Notes under the pieces: model-generated
Database searches by the model: none
What the model was told of the DNA's origin: nothing
What the model saw: only the letters and a program-made list of their open reading frames with translations
Part shown: in pieces, positions 62,114 through 64,000 of the stretch
Layout: the number at the start of each line of letters is the position of its first letter
How positions within the stretch are numbered: position 1 is the stretch's first letter
Source of the DNA: an uncultured Tropicimonas sp.
GTDB lineage: Bacteria > Pseudomonadota > Alphaproteobacteria > Rhodobacterales > Rhodobacteraceae
Assembly: GCA_947497945.1 (NCBI GenBank)
Contig: CANMIP010000030.1
Location: 1-64,000 of the forward strand
Direction of reading: 5' to 3'
Length of the DNA stretch: 64,000 bases
Program-made: the position numbers and the translations under genes

Positions 62114-62656
62114 GCCATGGCATCCCACAAGACCGTCAAGGATTACATCCGCACCATCGCCGATTTTCCCCATGAGGGAATCATGTTCCGGGACGTCACC
62201 ACGCTGTTCGCCGACCCGCGCGGCCTGCGGATCGCGGTCGACCAGCTCCTGCATCCCTATGCCGGCACGCCGATCGACTGTGTTGTCGGCCTGGAAGCGC
62301 GCGGCTTCATCCTCGGCGGCGCCGTCGCCCACCAGCTTTCCATCGGCTTCGTGCCGATCCGCAAGAAGGGCAAGCTGCCCGGTCCGGTGATCTCGGAAGC
62401 CTATACGCTGGAATATGGCGAGGCGGTCGTCGAGGTCCATGACGACGCCATCGAACCCGGCGCCCGCGTCCTCGTCGTCGACGACCTGCTCGCCACCGGC
62501 GGCACGGCCGAAGCCGGCATCAAGCTCATCGAACGGCTTGGCGGCGAAGTGGTCGGCTGCGCCTTCGTCATCGACCTGCCCGAACTCGGCGGGCGCGCCA
62601 AGCTCGAGGCGATGGGAATGGACGTGCACGCGCTCTGCGCCTTTGACGGCGCCTGA
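62114..62656 (+). CDS. apt: Adenine phosphoribosyltransferase
   Basis: Apt salvages adenine with PRPP to AMP. The 180-aa protein has the PRPP-binding motif [17 protein letters not shown] near residue 120, plus [18 protein letters not shown] and [17 protein letters not shown]. The start at 62114 follows AGGAAAG and matches the family N-terminus ([11 protein letters not shown]). Length is normal. The following gene is convergent, 29 nt away. Confidence 0.96.
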   Translation, partial: AMASHKTVKDYIRTIADFPHEGIMFRDVTTLFADPRGLRIAVDQLLHPYAGTPIDCVVGLEARGFILGGAVAHQLSIGFVPIRKKGKLPGPVISEAYTLEYGEAVVEVHDDAIEPGARVLVVDDLLATGGTAEAGIKLIERLGGEVVGCAFVIDLPELGGRAKLEAMGMDVHALCAFDGA

Positions 62657-62685
62657 GCGACCACCCCGAGATCAGGCGGGCGGCG

Positions 62686-64000
62686 TCACGGCGCCCGCAG
62701 CACCGCGCCGGGGTTCAGGATTCCGAGAGGGTCCAGCGCGCCCTTGATCGCGCGCATGGCCGCCAGCCGCGCCGGATCGCCATAGCGCTCGAGATCCCCG
62801 ACCTTCAGCCGTCCGATCCCGTGTTCGGCACTGACCGAGCCGTCGAGCTCCGCCACGAGATCGTGGATCCGTCGACTGATCTCCTCCCGCCGCCCGGCAT
62901 AGGTCTCGCGGTCCTGCCCCTGCGGCGGATAGGTGTTGAAATGCAGGTTGCCGTCGCCTAGATGGCCGAAGCAGTTGATCCGGAACGGCCCCATCTCGCC
63001 CACAAGGGCCCGTGCCCGCGCGATGAATTCCGGGATCGTCTCGATGGGGACCGAGATGTCATGTGACGTGATCGCCCCGATCAACCGGTTCGCTTCCGGG
63101 ATCGACTCGCGCAGGGTCCAGAACGCGCCCCGCTGCGCTTCGCTGGAAGCGATCACGCCATCGCTGACCAGCCCGGCCTCCAGCGCCGCCTCGAACAGCG
63201 CGGCAAGGGCAGCATCCGCCTCCAACCCGCCGGGCAGGCCGAGATCGACCAGAACCGTCCATTCCGGGCGCGCTGCAAAAGGCTGCCGGACATTCGGCAT
63301 CTTCTGTTCGATGAAGTCGAGCCCCGTCCGGTGGATCAGCTCGAAGGCCGAAACGCCCTCGGCGAGACGCTCCTGCGCCAGCGCCAGCAGGGCCAGCGCC
63401 GCCTCCGGGTTCTCGACCACCATCATCGCCGCCCCCCGCGAGGCCGGGCGCGGCACCAGCCGCAGGCAGGCTGCCGTGATCACGCCAAGCGTGCCTTCGG
63501 AGCCGATCAGCAGGTTGCGCAGGTCATATCCCGTATTGTCCTTGCGCAGCCGCTTCAGCCCGCGCAGCACCGATCCATCGGCCAGCACCGCCTCGACCCC
63601 GAGGCAGAGGTCGCGCGCATTGCCGTAGCGCAGCACGTTGACCCCGCCGGCATTGGTCGCCAGCAAGCCGCCGATCTGGGCGGAACCCTCCGAGGCAAGT
63701 GAGATCGGGAACAACCGGCCGGCCGCCTCCGCCGCGTCTTGCACATTGGCAAGGATCGCCCCGGCTTCGACCACCATCAGGTTTTCCTCGGGATGGACGG
63801 ACCGGATCGCGTTCATCCGTTCCAGCGACAGCAGGATCGGGCGCGGCAGCCCCTCGCCGACCTGTCCGCCAACAAGCCCCGTGCCGCCGCCGAAGGGCAC
63901 GACCGGAACCCGCCGCGCATGCGCCTGGCGCAGGATCTCGGCGACCTCCTCGCTGGTTGCCGGGGTCAGAAGCAGCGCATCGGCACAGCGAAAGCGGCCG
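62686..64000 (-). CDS. GlcD/D-2-hydroxyacid FAD-linked oxidase (partial, N-terminus beyond window)
   Basis: The C-terminal 437 codons are visible and the frame is still open at 64000, so the start lies outside. It shows the PCMH FAD-domain start VPFGGGTGLVGGQVGEG and the DLRNLLIGSEGTLGVITAA segment. The C-terminal cap has FGHLGDGNLHFN and the SAEHGIGRLKVGDLERYG metal-ligand motif, typical of glycolate oxidase GlcD, D-lactate dehydrogenase and D-2-hydroxyglutarate dehydrogenase. The end motif ALDPLGILNPGAVL is present. Which 2-hydroxy acid it oxidises cannot be told. It is unrelated in detail to the YgcU-like enzyme at 9.6-11.1 kb. Confidence 0.9.
   Translation of the reverse strand, partial: GRFRCADALLLTPATSEEVAEILRQAHARRVPVVPFGGGTGLVGGQVGEGLPRPILLSLERMNAIRSVHPEENLMVVEAGAILANVQDAAEAAGRLFPISLASEGSAQIGGLLATNAGGVNVLRYGNARDLCLGVEAVLADGSVLRGLKRLRKDNTGYDLRNLLIGSEGTLGVITAACLRLVPRPASRGAAMMVVENPEAALALLALAQERLAEGVSAFELIHRTGLDFIEQKMPNVRQPFAARPEWTVLVDLGLPGGLEADAALAALFEAALEAGLVSDGVIASSEAQRGAFWTLRESIPEANRLIGAITSHDISVPIETIPEFIARARALVGEMGPFRINCFGHLGDGNLHFNTYPPQGQDRETYAGRREEISRRIHDLVAELDGSVSAEHGIGRLKVGDLERYGDPARLAAMRAIKGALDPLGILNPGAVLRAP

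Overview
The window is about 64 kb of GC-rich chromosome from an alphaproteobacterium, most likely a member of the Rhodobacterales. The evidence is a SAM/SAH-type riboswitch leader on metK, a propionyl-CoA carboxylase locus with a PccR (ScfR-type) regulator and its TTTGCAAA boxes, a DUF1127 gene followed by a CcsR-like small RNA, PPK1 and PPK2 together, and many small conserved proteins typical of that order. No rRNA, insertion sequence, phage or CRISPR array is visible. One tRNA is present, tRNA-Val with a CAC anticodon.

Region 1 (1-12.0 kb) is an accessory catabolic locus. Reading leftward from a divergent RpiR-type regulator are an FAD-linked dehydrogenase, an MFS carrier, electron-transfer flavoprotein beta and alpha subunits, an SDR dehydrogenase and an FGGY kinase. 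They match the functionally unassigned E. coli genes ygcU, ygcR, ygcQ, ygcW and ygcE. Downstream are a CidA/LrgA-like remnant, a class V aminotransferase, kduI and a zinc alcohol dehydrogenase cut by the window edge. Three TGGAAA-NN-TTTCCA palindromes lie between ygcU and the regulator. The inferred logic is uptake of a sugar acid or polyol, oxidation with electrons passed to a dedicated ETF, and phosphorylation.

Region 2 (12.0-30.2 kb) is mostly core genome. It holds a DUF1127 gene with an anti-Shine-Dalgarno hairpin RNA in its 3' UTR, hisH-hisB, riboswitch-controlled metK, lnt, a CorC-type CBS protein, ybeY, a histidine phosphatase, ppk2, an RluA-family pseudouridine synthase, rpoH, tgt, lon, tRNA-Val, a GGDEF/EAL protein, and SufT- and SufA-type Fe-S assembly proteins.

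Region 3 (30.2-42.6 kb) is mixed: a LysR regulator with a mirror-image repeat over its divergent promoter, tpiA, a PlsC-like protein without the usual catalytic His, an array of TTTCGGTCG repeats, a fused ferric-iron permease, ppk1, a nuclease/phosphatase-family enzyme, two J-domain-related proteins, an aldo/keto reductase and a VOC protein.

Region 4 (42.6-56.2 kb) is the propionyl-CoA/methylmalonyl-CoA module: methylmalonyl-CoA mutase, pccA, pccB and the regulator pccR. TTTGCAAA motifs occur upstream of pccB, pccR and the lipoprotein-pccA unit. Embedded genes include a sulfotransferase-like protein, a GT-C-like membrane protein translationally coupled to pccA, a glycine-zipper lipoprotein and three small proteins.

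Region 5 (56.2-64 kb) carries a secreted nuclease, aspartate kinase lysC, nitrogen-PTS enzyme I (ptsP), a small conserved protein, a GNAT acetyltransferase, apt and the start-truncated end of a GlcD-like FAD oxidase.
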